Positions 26,907 through 36,033 of a DNA stretch of 59,630 nucleotides are shown here, piece by piece. Numbering within the stretch: position 1 is the stretch's first letter; each line of letters starts with the position of its first letter. Both the position numbers and the translations under genes were made by a program. The notes beneath the pieces are model-generated. The model had not been told where the DNA came from. It worked only from the letters and a program-made list of their open reading frames with translations, and ran no database searches. Source of the stretch: Mycobacterium helveticum (GTDB lineage Bacteria; Actinomycetota; Actinomycetes; Mycobacteriales; Mycobacteriaceae); the NCBI RefSeq assembly GCF_007714205.1, contig NZ_VMQU01000016.1, positions 1 to 59,630 of the forward strand, given 5' to 3'.

Positions 26907-27160
26907 CGCCTTCGGCTGACGCCGTTCACGCGCGCGGAGAACGCGGTGACCGACGCGCCGTGCCCGCACCGCGGCGCAAGTGTGTCCCGAGCCGAACTGG
27001 CGGACCATATGCGACGATGACCAACGTCCTGGGACGGCGCGACTTTAGGCCCTCGTGCGGGACTGGCAAAGGGTCGTATATCCCCTACAGTGTCCTTTTC
27101 GCCGGCGTCGGCGGCGGCAGAGTCGGCGGGCATTCCGACCGCCCGTCAGAGGAGTCAGTG

Positions 27161-27766
27161 ATGCGAAGCAGTCACCGTGGTCCCACCACCCCACGATCCC
27201 GCGGTCGGCGGCACAAAAGCGTTCTGGGCGCGCTGACCGTGGTGGCCGGGTTCGGCGTGCTGACGCACGCCGGCACCGAACCGGCGGCGGCAACCCGGTT
27301 CAGTCCCGACGAGCAGCGCATCATCGAGGAGTTGCCCTACGGGTTCGGCGGGCCCTCCTGCGAGACCGCCCGCAACCGGCCCGCCGGCTCGCTTGCCGGC
27401 CTCAAGTGCGGCCAGAATGCCGGGCTGAGCAGTCCCGTGGGCGGTCGTTTCATGTTGTTCGCCGATCCGGATTCGCTGAACCGCGCCTTCCAGGACGACC
27501 TGACCGGTCGTGGGCCCGACTACGAGCCGGCCCCGTGCCCGGGTATGGGCGACTCGCCGAGCACCTGGCACTACACCGCGACGCCGTGGTTGGTCGCGGG
27601 CCAGATCTTTTGTGGCACCTACCAAGGCGCCCCCGACATCGAATGGACACGCGATCGCGAGTTGCTGCTCCTCAACGTCCACGACGGTCCCGATATGAAT
27701 AGCCTGTTCCAATGGTGGGACCGGTACGGCAACGAGCCCCGCGAGCCGATCCCGTTCACGCGATGA
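27161..27766 (+). CDS. secreted protein of unknown function with four cysteines
   Basis: A 201-residue protein with a basic N-terminus (RGRRHK) and a short hydrophobic segment (VLGALTVVAGFGVLTHAG) ending near A-A-A-T, a likely Sec signal peptide. The mature part has four Cys (SCET, LKCG, APCPG, IFCGT), suggesting two disulfides, and Trp-rich C-terminal strands. The overall look resembles extracellular sensor domains of mycobacterial Ser/Thr kinases, but I do not recognise the family. AGAGGAG lies 8 nt before the ATG at 27161; longer upstream starts would break the signal peptide. Confidence 0.7.
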   Translation: MRSSHRGPTTPRSRGRRHKSVLGALTVVAGFGVLTHAGTEPAAATRFSPDEQRIIEELPYGFGGPSCETARNRPAGSLAGLKCGQNAGLSSPVGGRFMLFADPDSLNRAFQDDLTGRGPDYEPAPCPGMGDSPSTWHYTATPWLVAGQIFCGTYQGAPDIEWTRDRELLLLNVHDGPDMNSLFQWWDRYGNEPREPIPFTR

Positions 27767-27792
27767 GCGTGACCGCCCGATAAGCCGTCGGC

Positions 27793-28245
27793 TCAGCCCG
27801 TGGTATGGACGATCAGCACGTCGATCGTGGCCTTGGTGGCAATACTTCCCGGGACGGAGAATACCCGAGCGATGAGCGCGGAGCGGGCGTCCAACCCCAC
27901 ATTGCCGACCACCAGCAAGTCGGCGCCGACCGTCTCGGCGAGATCCACCAACGCATGCACCGGAGCCTCCTCGATCGGCCGTTCCTCGATGTTCTCGGCG
28001 CCGGCCGCCTTGGCCCGGTCGCGGGCGTCGCGCAAGATCGCGTAGATCGGCGCGTTGCCGTGCACCTTGTAGCCCTCTTCCCCGAGGACATCGGCCGCGC
28101 GCGCGTCGTCCTTGCGGGGGAAGAACCCGGTCGCGATGATCAGTTTCGCGTTCGACTCGGAGGCGATCGCGGCGGCCCGGTCGACCGCACGCAGCGACGA
28201 CTCGGACCCGTCGGTGCCGACGACCACGGTCTGATAGACCTTCAT
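27793..28245 (-). CDS. universal stress protein, single UspA domain
   Basis: A 150-residue UspA domain: VVVGTDGSESSLRAVDRAA at the start, GADLLVVGNVGLDAR and a final VLIVHTTG. The ATP-binding G-2x-G-9x-G(S/T) motif is modified to GNVGLDARSALIARVFSVPGSIAT, so nucleotide binding is plausible. Many mycobacterial USPs respond to hypoxia and NO through DosR; I see no clear DosR box here. The ATG at 28245 follows GCGAGGTC. It lies 92 nt after the triple-Phd gene on the same strand and could be cotranscribed with it. Confidence 0.9.
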   Translation of the reverse strand: MKVYQTVVVGTDGSESSLRAVDRAAAIASESNAKLIIATGFFPRKDDARAADVLGEEGYKVHGNAPIYAILRDARDRAKAAGAENIEERPIEEAPVHALVDLAETVGADLLVVGNVGLDARSALIARVFSVPGSIATKATIDVLIVHTTG

Positions 28246-28337
28246 GTGACCTCGCCTCGCATTCCTCTCGGCGCCGGTAACGCGGGGCCGCCGCGGTAAG
28301 ACGCCCGTGTGAGCGTGGCCGGTGATTACCCCGCTCG

Positions 28338-28856
28338 CTAACGACGTACCGCCACCGATAGGTCGTCGCACACGGCGTCCCCGGCGGCGGCGGACACGAT
28401 GCGAGCGACGAGCTTGCCGCCACGGGTGACCTCGATGGGCTGGCCCGCGGCAACCGTGTCGAAGTAGCGCCCCGCGCGCTTGCGCAACTCGTCGAGTCCG
28501 ATTCGCCGACCGGAGTCCGGCACGACGAGGGCCGTGCTCGACTCACCGGCCGACACGATCCGCGCCAGCAACCTGCCGCCCCGGACGACATAGATCGTCT
28601 CCCCGGCCGCGACGCGATCGAAGCACTGCCCGGCACGCTTGCGCAGGTCCTCGAGGCCGACCCATCCCGTGGCGTCCGGCACCCCGTCGGTGACCGACCG
28701 CGCCGGGATCGGAGCCACCCTCCAGGCGCCGACCGGCACGATCCGTGCCACCAGCTTGCCGCGACGGACTACGTCGATCGTCTCCCCGGCGGCGACCCGC
28801 CCGAGGTACGCACACGCGGCGTTCCGGAGTTGGCCCAGGCCGATCACTTCGCGCAT
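28338..28856 (-). CDS. protein of three tandem Phd/YefM-antitoxin-like units
   Basis: A 172-residue protein made of three repeats of about 40-50 residues, each with the form (I/V)GLxxLRxxAxxxxxxVAAGxxIxVxRxGKLVARIV. They start near residues 4, 59 and 109. This is the core of Phd/YefM prevent-host-death antitoxins: L-R-x-x-hydrophobic helices, V-x-x-G and V-x-R-x-G-x-x-V-A. Ordinary family members have one unit. No toxin gene (PIN, RelE or Doc) adjoins it. I chose the ATG at 28856; the longer frame upstream would cover the operator-like site at 28953. Confidence 0.75.
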   Translation of the reverse strand: MREVIGLGQLRNAACAYLGRVAAGETIDVVRRGKLVARIVPVGAWRVAPIPARSVTDGVPDATGWVGLEDLRKRAGQCFDRVAAGETIYVVRGGRLLARIVSAGESSTALVVPDSGRRIGLDELRKRAGRYFDTVAAGQPIEVTRGGKLVARIVSAAAGDAVCDDLSVAVRR

Positions 28857-28952
28857 TGCGCCCCGATTCCTGTGTTCCTCGGCCGGCGGTGAGGAGTTGA
28901 AGCGGCCGCCTGTGCCGGGCGGACCGGGCCCGGCCGCCCGGGGCCAGTATAT

Positions 28953-28971
28953 GACTGTACGTGCGGTCAGT
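28953..28971. promoter_or_regulatory. mce-type TetR operator candidate before the triple-Phd gene
   Basis: GACTGTACGTGCGGTCAGT. Its first 16 bases match the site before the mce-linked tetR gene (AACCGTACGAACGGTC) at 12 positions, including GTACG and CGGTC. It lies about 100 nt upstream of the triple-Phd start and 160 nt beyond the last mce gene. Confidence 0.5.
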
Positions 28972-29133
28972 GTCAATGGTTGCGCCGCGACCTGACCGCG
29001 AGCCGGGAAAGCCACACGACCAGGTCGGCGGGCACGAACGGCCTCAGTCGCCGCCGCTCGGCGCACCGACGCGAACAGCACTGTAAGGCAAGGGCGTTGG
29101 TGCCACCACCGCCGGCGATGGAGCCGGTGCGGC

Positions 29134-30684
29134 TCAGCCGGCCGGCGCCAGCATGTCCTTCCATCCGTCGTCTGCCGTCTTCACCGAGTTCTCCACCGCG
29201 TACCTGACACCGTCGGGCCCCACCAGTTCGCCGCTCTGCGGGCTGTAGATCGCCGCGGGCGGCGCACCGGGGGTGTAGACGCAGGGATTTGGCTGCTGCC
29301 CGTTGCATTCGACGGTCCCCGCCCCCGGCCGCTGCAGCGCGTCGCTGACCGGGGGCGGCGTCCCCGCCACCCTGTCCGACGGCGCCGGGTTGAGGCCGTT
29401 GTCGACCGAGGGTGCCTGAATCACCTGACCCGGCTTCACCGGCTGATCACAGCGTGCCGCCGGCGCGGGGCAGGTGAGGATCTGGTTGGGGTCGCCGTAC
29501 CACGGGTTGGTGCCCAGCGGAACGTAGGGCTTGGGATCGCGGCAATCCCGCGGCGTCGCCGCGCGCTTGCCGGGGACGTCGACGCACGGCAGGTTGCGTG
29601 CCCCGCGCACGTCGTTGGCCGGAGTGTCCTGCGGGATCCTGCAATAAGTTCCGGACGGCATCGGGGCCAGGCTGGTGTCCGCGGGGGACCGCCACTGAGG
29701 TGCCGGTAGAAAGCCCGTGAGACACGGCGGGGGCTGGTTGATCGTCAAATGCGTGCCCAAAGATGCATAGCCCGGGAAAGCCGTCGTCACCGTCTGGCCC
29801 TCCGCGGCGCCCTGCGGATAGGCGACCAGCAATTGCTCGACGCCCTTGTGGTAGCGCTTGAGCATGTCCAGCACGATCTCGAGGTTCGCCAGTGTCTGCG
29901 GCAGCGCGTCTCGGATGTCGTTGAACACCGCGTTGACCTGATCGGCCGTCGGCGCCGCTTGCGTCAGGATGCTTTGCACGTGCTGGTCGCTTTGGGCGCT
30001 CTGCGCGGCCAGGATGTCCAGGTTGTGCGACCAGCGCTCGATCGAGTCACCCGAGTTGACCTGGCTGTCGATGATCGGACCGGAGTTTTCGATGATGTCG
30101 TTGACATCGGCGATGTTGGTCTTGAAGTCGCCGGCGATCGCCTGCGTCGCATCGACCAGTCGTTGCAGCGCGGGGCCCAATCCGCCGACAGCCTGGGCCG
30201 TCTCGTCCAGCAACGCGGCGATCTTCTCCTTGGGCAGGGCCGCCAGCCCGCGGTTCGCGGCGTCCAGCGCCGGCCCGATATCGGTGGGCACGGTGCCCCT
30301 GTTGATGGTTTGCCCCGCCGCGAAGTACTTGCCCGGCTTGCCCGCGGACACCAGGTCCAGATACTGCTCGCCCACCGCCGACACCGAATGCACGTTCGCC
30401 GACGCGTCAAGCGGGATGTGGTAGCGGTCGGAGATGCTCATGGTCACCCGCGCGCCCGTTTCGGTCGGCTCGACGGCGGTGACCGTGCCGATGGTCTGAC
30501 CGCGATAAGTGACGTTGGCCGTCCGGTACAGACCGCCCGACGCGGGCAGGTTTGCGTGCAGCGTGTACTGGCCGATCCCCGCAGCGGCGGGAAGGCGCAG
30601 GTAGTACCCGCCCAGCACGACCGCGGTGATCGAGGTCAGAATGCCGAACAGGATCAGCTGGCGCTTGATTAAGGGGGTCAGCAC
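29134..30684 (-). CDS. mceF: MCE family protein MceF
   Basis: A 516-residue Mce protein, last of the operon. It has an N-terminal membrane anchor (LILFGILTSITAVVLGGYYLRL), an MlaD/MCE domain at about 35-115 (YTLHANLPASGGLYRTANVTYRGQTIGTV), a long helical region (about 150-320) and a Pro-rich Cys-containing tail. MceF subunits form part of the periplasm-spanning tunnel of the lipid importer. The GTG at 30684 lies 4 bases inside the mceE 3' end, so translation is coupled. Confidence 0.93.
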   Translation of the reverse strand: MLTPLIKRQLILFGILTSITAVVLGGYYLRLPAAAGIGQYTLHANLPASGGLYRTANVTYRGQTIGTVTAVEPTETGARVTMSISDRYHIPLDASANVHSVSAVGEQYLDLVSAGKPGKYFAAGQTINRGTVPTDIGPALDAANRGLAALPKEKIAALLDETAQAVGGLGPALQRLVDATQAIAGDFKTNIADVNDIIENSGPIIDSQVNSGDSIERWSHNLDILAAQSAQSDQHVQSILTQAAPTADQVNAVFNDIRDALPQTLANLEIVLDMLKRYHKGVEQLLVAYPQGAAEGQTVTTAFPGYASLGTHLTINQPPPCLTGFLPAPQWRSPADTSLAPMPSGTYCRIPQDTPANDVRGARNLPCVDVPGKRAATPRDCRDPKPYVPLGTNPWYGDPNQILTCPAPAARCDQPVKPGQVIQAPSVDNGLNPAPSDRVAGTPPPVSDALQRPGAGTVECNGQQPNPCVYTPGAPPAAIYSPQSGELVGPDGVRYAVENSVKTADDGWKDMLAPAG

Positions 30685-31871
30685 TGTCTGTCCGCCCGTT
30701 CCACCAGCGGCCCGCCCGGGGCATCGTTCGGGTTCGGTGTGTACCGGACGTCGGGGATCATCGTTTCGGGGTCGCGGCCCCACGACTGCTCGAGCGCGCG
30801 CAGCGCTCCGGAGAATCCCGTCCCGGTGAGGACGGCGTTGTCCACGGCGCTCATGGTGAGGTCGAGCGTCAGCGACAGGTTGAAGTAGTCGCCCCGGAAG
30901 GCCTTCGGCACGGCGTCGATATCGAACGGCCGGACGAGCATCAGCTTGAGCGCGCGGATCAGATACGGCGAGCCGCGGCCGAGTTCACGCAGCGGGCACT
31001 GCAGCGCCAACAGGTCCTGGTGCAGATCGCCCCGGGAGGCGGACAGGTATTGGTCGGCAACCCCGCTGAGCCGCCCGGTGGCGTCGACGGCATTGATCAA
31101 AAGATTTTGCTTGTCGGCGAAATGCTTGATCAGGGGCGGGAATTCGGTGAGGACGCGATCCAGGACGTCCGAGCGGGGACCCACGTACGCCAGCAGCCGG
31201 TTCGTGGAGTCGATGGCGCGGGTGATGTCCTCGCGTTGCTCGTTGAGCCGCGCGGTGAAGGTGTCCAGCTTGCCGAGGAAGGCGCGGATCTGATCGCCCC
31301 GCCCGTTCACGATGTTGTACACCTCGTTCTGCAGCACTTCGAGGTTCGGGATGCCGCCTCCGCGGATGACCATGGCGAGGGCGGCCAGGGTCTGCTCGGT
31401 CGTGGGGTAGGTGGACGCGTTCTTCAGCGGGATGGTGTCGCCGTCCTTGAGCGGCTCCGGGGACGGGTCGGGTGGCGCCGCCAGCTCTATGTGCTGGGAA
31501 CCCAGGAGGCTCGTCTGCCCGATCTTGGCGGTGGCGTTCCTGGGTAACTTGACGTTCTTGTCCACCCGCAGCGTCAGCGTGGCGACCCAGTTCTTCAGGC
31601 TGATCGCACGCACCGTGCCGACGAAGACGTCGGCCACCCGCACCCGGCTGTTGTCGTTGAGGGCCAGCGTGTCGGGCATCTGCACGTAGATGATGTAGGA
31701 GCCGGGCCCGCTGCCGGGGCCACCGGGCATCGGCACGTTGGCGATGCCGCGCCAACTCGCGCAGGAGGTCAGTGCCACGGCGGCGCCCAGTAGCGCCACC
31801 CCCTGCCAGGTCCGGTGTCGGAGCCGAATACCGAAGGAGCGCAAACTCTTTACGGTCGTCGTGCGCTTCAC
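30678..31871 (-). CDS. mceE: MCE family lipoprotein MceE
   Basis: A 397-residue Mce protein with a lipoprotein signal: GVALLGAAVALTSC places the acylated Cys near residue 38. The MCE domain follows (YIIYVQMPDTLALNDNSRVRVADVFVGTV). A lipobox in the fifth mce gene is the rule (LprK-type). It anchors one tunnel subunit to the outer leaflet of the membrane. The GTG start at 31871 overlaps the mceD stop as GTGA. Confidence 0.93.
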   Translation of the reverse strand: MKRTTTVKSLRSFGIRLRHRTWQGVALLGAAVALTSCASWRGIANVPMPGGPGSGPGSYIIYVQMPDTLALNDNSRVRVADVFVGTVRAISLKNWVATLTLRVDKNVKLPRNATAKIGQTSLLGSQHIELAAPPDPSPEPLKDGDTIPLKNASTYPTTEQTLAALAMVIRGGGIPNLEVLQNEVYNIVNGRGDQIRAFLGKLDTFTARLNEQREDITRAIDSTNRLLAYVGPRSDVLDRVLTEFPPLIKHFADKQNLLINAVDATGRLSGVADQYLSASRGDLHQDLLALQCPLRELGRGSPYLIRALKLMLVRPFDIDAVPKAFRGDYFNLSLTLDLTMSAVDNAVLTGTGFSGALRALEQSWGRDPETMIPDVRYTPNPNDAPGGPLVERADRQC

Positions 31872-33427
31872 GATCCCGGTCCTCCGGCTGCGGCCGACGC
31901 GGGCGTCGGCGCAACGGGTCCCGGGACGACGCCGGGTCCCGGCGGCGGGGGCGGGATCGGCACCTGGGGAGCATTGACGCCCACGGGCGAAACCACCGGG
32001 TGCTCGTCGTACGCGTTCGGCGGTCCCGGTGGGGTCTGCAGACCCGACGGCGGCGGAGCGGCGTCCGACCCGCCCATCAGTTCGGCCAGCGAATCGGGGG
32101 CCATCAGACCCGCCGTGATCGGCCCGACCGCGGTGCCCTGCATGCCCGGCGCGGCAACCCAGCCGGGCTGGGTGTTGCGGTGGGACAACGGGGTGTCGGG
32201 CACCCAGATCCCGGGCACCGTGGTGTCCTTGTACCCGTTCGGCGGCTGCAGCCGGGGCTCCGAGTACGCGACTTCCTTGGGTAGCGTCTCGGCGGTGCTG
32301 AACAGGTTCAGGCCGAAGGGCAGGTAGTTGAACTTGATCGCATCGAGAACGGGCGCCAGGTACTGCGCGCACAGTTCGGCCGAATCCTGATAGCCCAGCC
32401 GGCTGCCCGCCTGAATCATGCTGCACAGGAACTGCATCGGGTTCGCGAAGTTCGGTATCGCCGGGATGGACATGACCGCGCCGTGCGACGGGTGGTAGAT
32501 CTGGCTGAGGTTCGTTTCCAGCGTCGGCAGGACGTGCAGGGCGGTCTCCAAGCCGTTCAGCGGATCGGGTTGGACCAGCGTGGTCGTCAGATCGGCGAGG
32601 TTGTCGATGTCGTGGGTCAGCACCCCGCGGTTCTTGTCCAGGAACGGCCGCAGGGTGGAAAGCAGCCTGTCGAACTGCACGATCGCATCGCTGAGGTCGT
32701 GGTCGGACCCGGTCAACTTGTCGGTGAACTGGGCCAGGTTCTGGTTCAGCGCCACGAACTGCCGGTCGTCTTTGTGCAGGGCGTTGACGAACAGCGCGAG
32801 GCTGTGCACCACCGCGAAAAAGTCCCCACGGCCCTCGTTCAACGCGGTCAACGCCCGCGACAGACTGTCCAGCGTGGTGTTGATCTGCTTGCCCTTGCCG
32901 GCCAAGCCGTCGGCGAAGGCCTCGATGACGTCACCGAAAGGACCTTTGGGCTGCTCGGGTGTCGGGCCGAGCTTGGAGATGACCTTGGCGACGCTCTGGC
33001 TCAATTGGTCCCACTCGGTCGGCACCTGCGTGCGCTCGATGGGTATCACCGCATGATCGGCCATCACCGGACCACCTTTGTAGGGTGGCTCCAACTGAAT
33101 GTTTCGCGAGGCGACCAGGGTGGGGTTCAGGATCACGGCGGACGCGTCGGCCGGCACCTTGTATTTGTTCTTGTAGCTAAACGTCACTTTCATCTTGTCC
33201 CCGGCCGGCTCGATCTTGTCGACCGAGCCCACGCGAACGCCCATGATCTGGACTTTGTCGCCCGGATAGAGCGCGTTCGCCTCCGGGAAGTAAGCGACCA
33301 CGGTGTTGGTGGTCAGCTTGTCGTACAGCCGCCATCCGACGAACCCGGCGAGCAGGGCCAGCGCCACTATCAGCGCCCCGATCACCTTGTGGTACCGCCA
33401 CTTACGGACATCGAAGATGGTGCTCAA
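31868..33427 (-). CDS. mceD: MCE family protein MceD
   Basis: A 519-residue Mce protein: N-terminal anchor VIGALIVALALLAGFVGW, MCE domain (VVAYFPEANALYPGDKVQIMGVRVGSVDKIEP, about 40-115), helical needle region and a C-terminal tail very rich in Pro/Gly (PIPPPPPGPGVVPGP). The start is a TTG at 33427 overlapping the mceC stop (TTGA), giving the expected MSTIFDVRKWRYHK terminus. It contributes to the lipid tunnel of the Mce complex. Confidence 0.92.
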   Translation of the reverse strand: MSTIFDVRKWRYHKVIGALIVALALLAGFVGWRLYDKLTTNTVVAYFPEANALYPGDKVQIMGVRVGSVDKIEPAGDKMKVTFSYKNKYKVPADASAVILNPTLVASRNIQLEPPYKGGPVMADHAVIPIERTQVPTEWDQLSQSVAKVISKLGPTPEQPKGPFGDVIEAFADGLAGKGKQINTTLDSLSRALTALNEGRGDFFAVVHSLALFVNALHKDDRQFVALNQNLAQFTDKLTGSDHDLSDAIVQFDRLLSTLRPFLDKNRGVLTHDIDNLADLTTTLVQPDPLNGLETALHVLPTLETNLSQIYHPSHGAVMSIPAIPNFANPMQFLCSMIQAGSRLGYQDSAELCAQYLAPVLDAIKFNYLPFGLNLFSTAETLPKEVAYSEPRLQPPNGYKDTTVPGIWVPDTPLSHRNTQPGWVAAPGMQGTAVGPITAGLMAPDSLAELMGGSDAAPPPSGLQTPPGPPNAYDEHPVVSPVGVNAPQVPIPPPPPGPGVVPGPVAPTPASAAAGGPGS

Positions 33428-34983
33428 TTCTGGCTACCTCCCGTTGCGCCGCTACCCCCGGTGCCGCCGGGGTTGATGTACGGCGCCGGCAGCTGCGGCC
33501 CGGGTCCGGGCGGCGCGGGTGGCCCCGGCGGCAGGCCGGGCGCGAAGGTCGACGGTGGCGGTACGGGGCCGGCGGGTTGCAGGTTCTCGGTGCGCGCCCC
33601 CGGCGGCGCATTGGCCGGCAGCGGCACCGGTGTGCCCGGGACGTCCGGGGGCGGCTCGCCCGGCCGCCCGGCGATTCCGATCCCCGGTGCCGGCGGCAGG
33701 CCGTTGGGGTTCGGCGGCGACGCCTGCACGTCGATCGGTGCGGGGAAGCTGCCGCCGAACGGTCCGGCGTCGACACCCGCGCATGGCAACGGATTCCACG
33801 GCCGCGGCAGCGCGTCGCTTGGTGGGGTATACGAACATGCGGTGCCCGGTGGCACGGCCGGTCCCGGATGGTCCGGGGTGCCTTCGGTTACCGGAGGTGC
33901 GGGTGGCGGCGCGCCGTTGGGGAAGCGGGTGCCGTTGGGGTCGGGCCAGCGGAACTCGGGCAGGCCGGCGCTGCGCCAGAAATCCTCCGGGTCGATGCCG
34001 CGCTTCTTGAAGGCGGCGTCGACGAACGGCTGCAAGATCCAGTAGGGCAGCAGGTTGGACAGGACGATCTTGAAGTACGGTCCCGACGCGACGGATTCCC
34101 CGAGCGATGCGGCGAATTGACTTACGTACGTGAGGGTTTGAGCGAGGTCGTCTTTGCGTGCCACCAGCATGTCGCTGAGGGCGTGCAACTGCTCCAGTAC
34201 CGGATTGAGGTTTGGGTTGTCGTTGATGAACCCCTGCACCTGTACCGAGAAGGCGGAAACGTTCTGCAGCAGGGCGTCAATGGCCTTTCCACGTTCGTTG
34301 AACGCGGCCAGCAGCGTCTTCGCGTTGACCAGCAGCCGGTTGACTTGTTCGCTGCGGTCGCCGAGCACGCCGGCTACCTGCTTGGCCTGGGCGAGCAGGT
34401 GCTTGACCTGCTCGTCGCGCTTGCCGATGGTGTCGGAGAATTTCGCCAAACCGTCGAGTGTGGCACTCAGGTGCGGGTAGGTCTGGTCGATGGTCTGCGA
34501 CAAGACGTTCAGCGACCGCTTGACGGTGTCGACGTCCCAGCCGGCGGCCGCCTTGGTGATGTCGTAGTTCGCGTCGTAGAGCTGATAGGGGGTGGTGCTC
34601 TGGCCGAGCGGCAACACGCCCCCGGCCGGCAATGTCCTGGCCCCCTTCGGCTCGATCTCGAGCACCTTCTTGCCCAGGATGGTGTCGGTCTTGATCGCGA
34701 GCCGGCTCTCGGTGCCGATGGTGTTGGGGCCGATGGTGAACTTGATCTGGACGTGGTCGCCGTCGATGTCGAACGCTTGCACCGTGCCGACATTCACGCC
34801 GGAGATGCGCACTTTGTCACCTTTGTTCAATTGGCCGGTGTCGGTGAACTGCCCGTAGTAGCTTGGACTGGCGAACATCATCGGGACGCTGGTGAAGCTC
34901 TGGCCGACGGCGACGACGAGTCCCAGCACGGTGATGCCCATCAGCCCGACGCGGACGCGGTTGAATTCCGTCAGTGTTCTCAT
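33424..34983 (-). CDS. mceC: MCE family protein MceC
   Basis: A 519-residue Mce protein with an N-terminal anchor (VGLMGITVLGLVVAVGQSF), MCE domain (YYGQFTDTGQLNKGDKVRISGVNVGTVQAFD), helical region to about residue 330 and a long Pro/Gly-rich C-terminal tail of more than 130 residues. The ATG at 34983 overlaps the mceB stop (ATGA). The tail composition is typical of MceC and MceD and probably reaches through the periplasm. Confidence 0.93.
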   Translation of the reverse strand: MRTLTEFNRVRVGLMGITVLGLVVAVGQSFTSVPMMFASPSYYGQFTDTGQLNKGDKVRISGVNVGTVQAFDIDGDHVQIKFTIGPNTIGTESRLAIKTDTILGKKVLEIEPKGARTLPAGGVLPLGQSTTPYQLYDANYDITKAAAGWDVDTVKRSLNVLSQTIDQTYPHLSATLDGLAKFSDTIGKRDEQVKHLLAQAKQVAGVLGDRSEQVNRLLVNAKTLLAAFNERGKAIDALLQNVSAFSVQVQGFINDNPNLNPVLEQLHALSDMLVARKDDLAQTLTYVSQFAASLGESVASGPYFKIVLSNLLPYWILQPFVDAAFKKRGIDPEDFWRSAGLPEFRWPDPNGTRFPNGAPPPAPPVTEGTPDHPGPAVPPGTACSYTPPSDALPRPWNPLPCAGVDAGPFGGSFPAPIDVQASPPNPNGLPPAPGIGIAGRPGEPPPDVPGTPVPLPANAPPGARTENLQPAGPVPPPSTFAPGLPPGPPAPPGPGPQLPAPYINPGGTGGSGATGGSQN

Positions 34984-36020
34984 TGCGGCGTGCACCTGCC
35001 CGTGGGCTGCTGCCAGATCCGCACCGTACGCACGGGCCCGCCGGGCTGCAGCCCGTTCCATCTGATCGAGAGGTCGCAGAGGTAGAAGTTCACCCAGTCC
35101 CCGTACAGGCCGATGCTGCGACCGATGAGGTTGAGCGCCGTCGGCGTCTTGTGGATGAGATCGCTGAGCTGGTCACGCTGGTCGACAAGCGGTTGCTGGA
35201 GCGCCTGCAGGTAGTTGATCTCCTTGTGCAGCAAGGCCCGGTTCTCCGCCAGGAGGTCGGCGACGGTCCCGGCGGCGGTGCTGATGTTCGCGACGCCGGC
35301 GGCCAGCGGGTCGGCGTGGTTTTGCAGGCCGGTGATCAGTCTTTCGAAGTTGTCGACGGTCTGGTCGAACTCCTTGCGATGCCGAACTGTGGTGTCCAGC
35401 ACGACGTTCAGGTTCTTGACCACCTCGCCGATCGCCTGGTCGCGCTCGGCGATGTGCGCGGTCAGCTGCGCGGTCTGGTCGAGAATGTCGTTGATCGTGC
35501 CGCCCTGACCCTGAAACACGGTGATGATGGCCGAGGCGATGGTGTTGACCTTTTCCGGGTCCAGTGCCCGGAACAGCGGCTTGAAACCACCGATCAGGGC
35601 GTCGAGGTCGAGCGCCGGTGAAGTCCGGGACAGCGGGATGAATCCGCCCGGCGGCAGGACCCGGTCGGCGCCCTCACCCTCGCCGCGCTTGAGTTCCAGG
35701 TAGCGGTCGGCGAACAGATTGAGATAGCGGATCTGGGCGGTCGTCGACTGGTAGAGCGGTATCGAGCGGTCGACGACGAAGTCCACCTGTACCTTCGTGC
35801 CGCCGTCGGTCAGCCGCACCTTGTTGACCTTGCCGACCTCGACCCCGGAAGCGCGGACGAACTGGCCGTCTTTCAGGCCGCTGCCATTGCTGAACTCCGC
35901 GATATAGCTGTTGGTGCTGTTGAAGCGGATCTGAGCGAACACCACGACGATCGAGACGGTGATGAGCGCCAGCACCAACGAGACGATGCCGAGCTTGATG
36001 GCGGAGCCGTTTACTTTCAT
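34980..36020 (-). CDS. mceB: MCE family protein MceB
   Basis: A 346-residue Mce protein: anchor LGIVSLVLALITVSIVVVFAQIRF, MCE domain (YIAEFSNGSGLKDGQFVRASGVEVGKVNKV) and helical needle region, with a short Trp/Cys-containing end. MceB is usually the shortest subunit, as here. The ATG at 36020 follows the mceA stop by 13 nt; longer upstream frames run into mceA and are not credible. Confidence 0.93.
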   Translation of the reverse strand: MKVNGSAIKLGIVSLVLALITVSIVVVFAQIRFNSTNSYIAEFSNGSGLKDGQFVRASGVEVGKVNKVRLTDGGTKVQVDFVVDRSIPLYQSTTAQIRYLNLFADRYLELKRGEGEGADRVLPPGGFIPLSRTSPALDLDALIGGFKPLFRALDPEKVNTIASAIITVFQGQGGTINDILDQTAQLTAHIAERDQAIGEVVKNLNVVLDTTVRHRKEFDQTVDNFERLITGLQNHADPLAAGVANISTAAGTVADLLAENRALLHKEINYLQALQQPLVDQRDQLSDLIHKTPTALNLIGRSIGLYGDWVNFYLCDLSIRWNGLQPGGPVRTVRIWQQPTGRCTPQ

Positions 36021-36033
36021 GGGTTCATCACTG

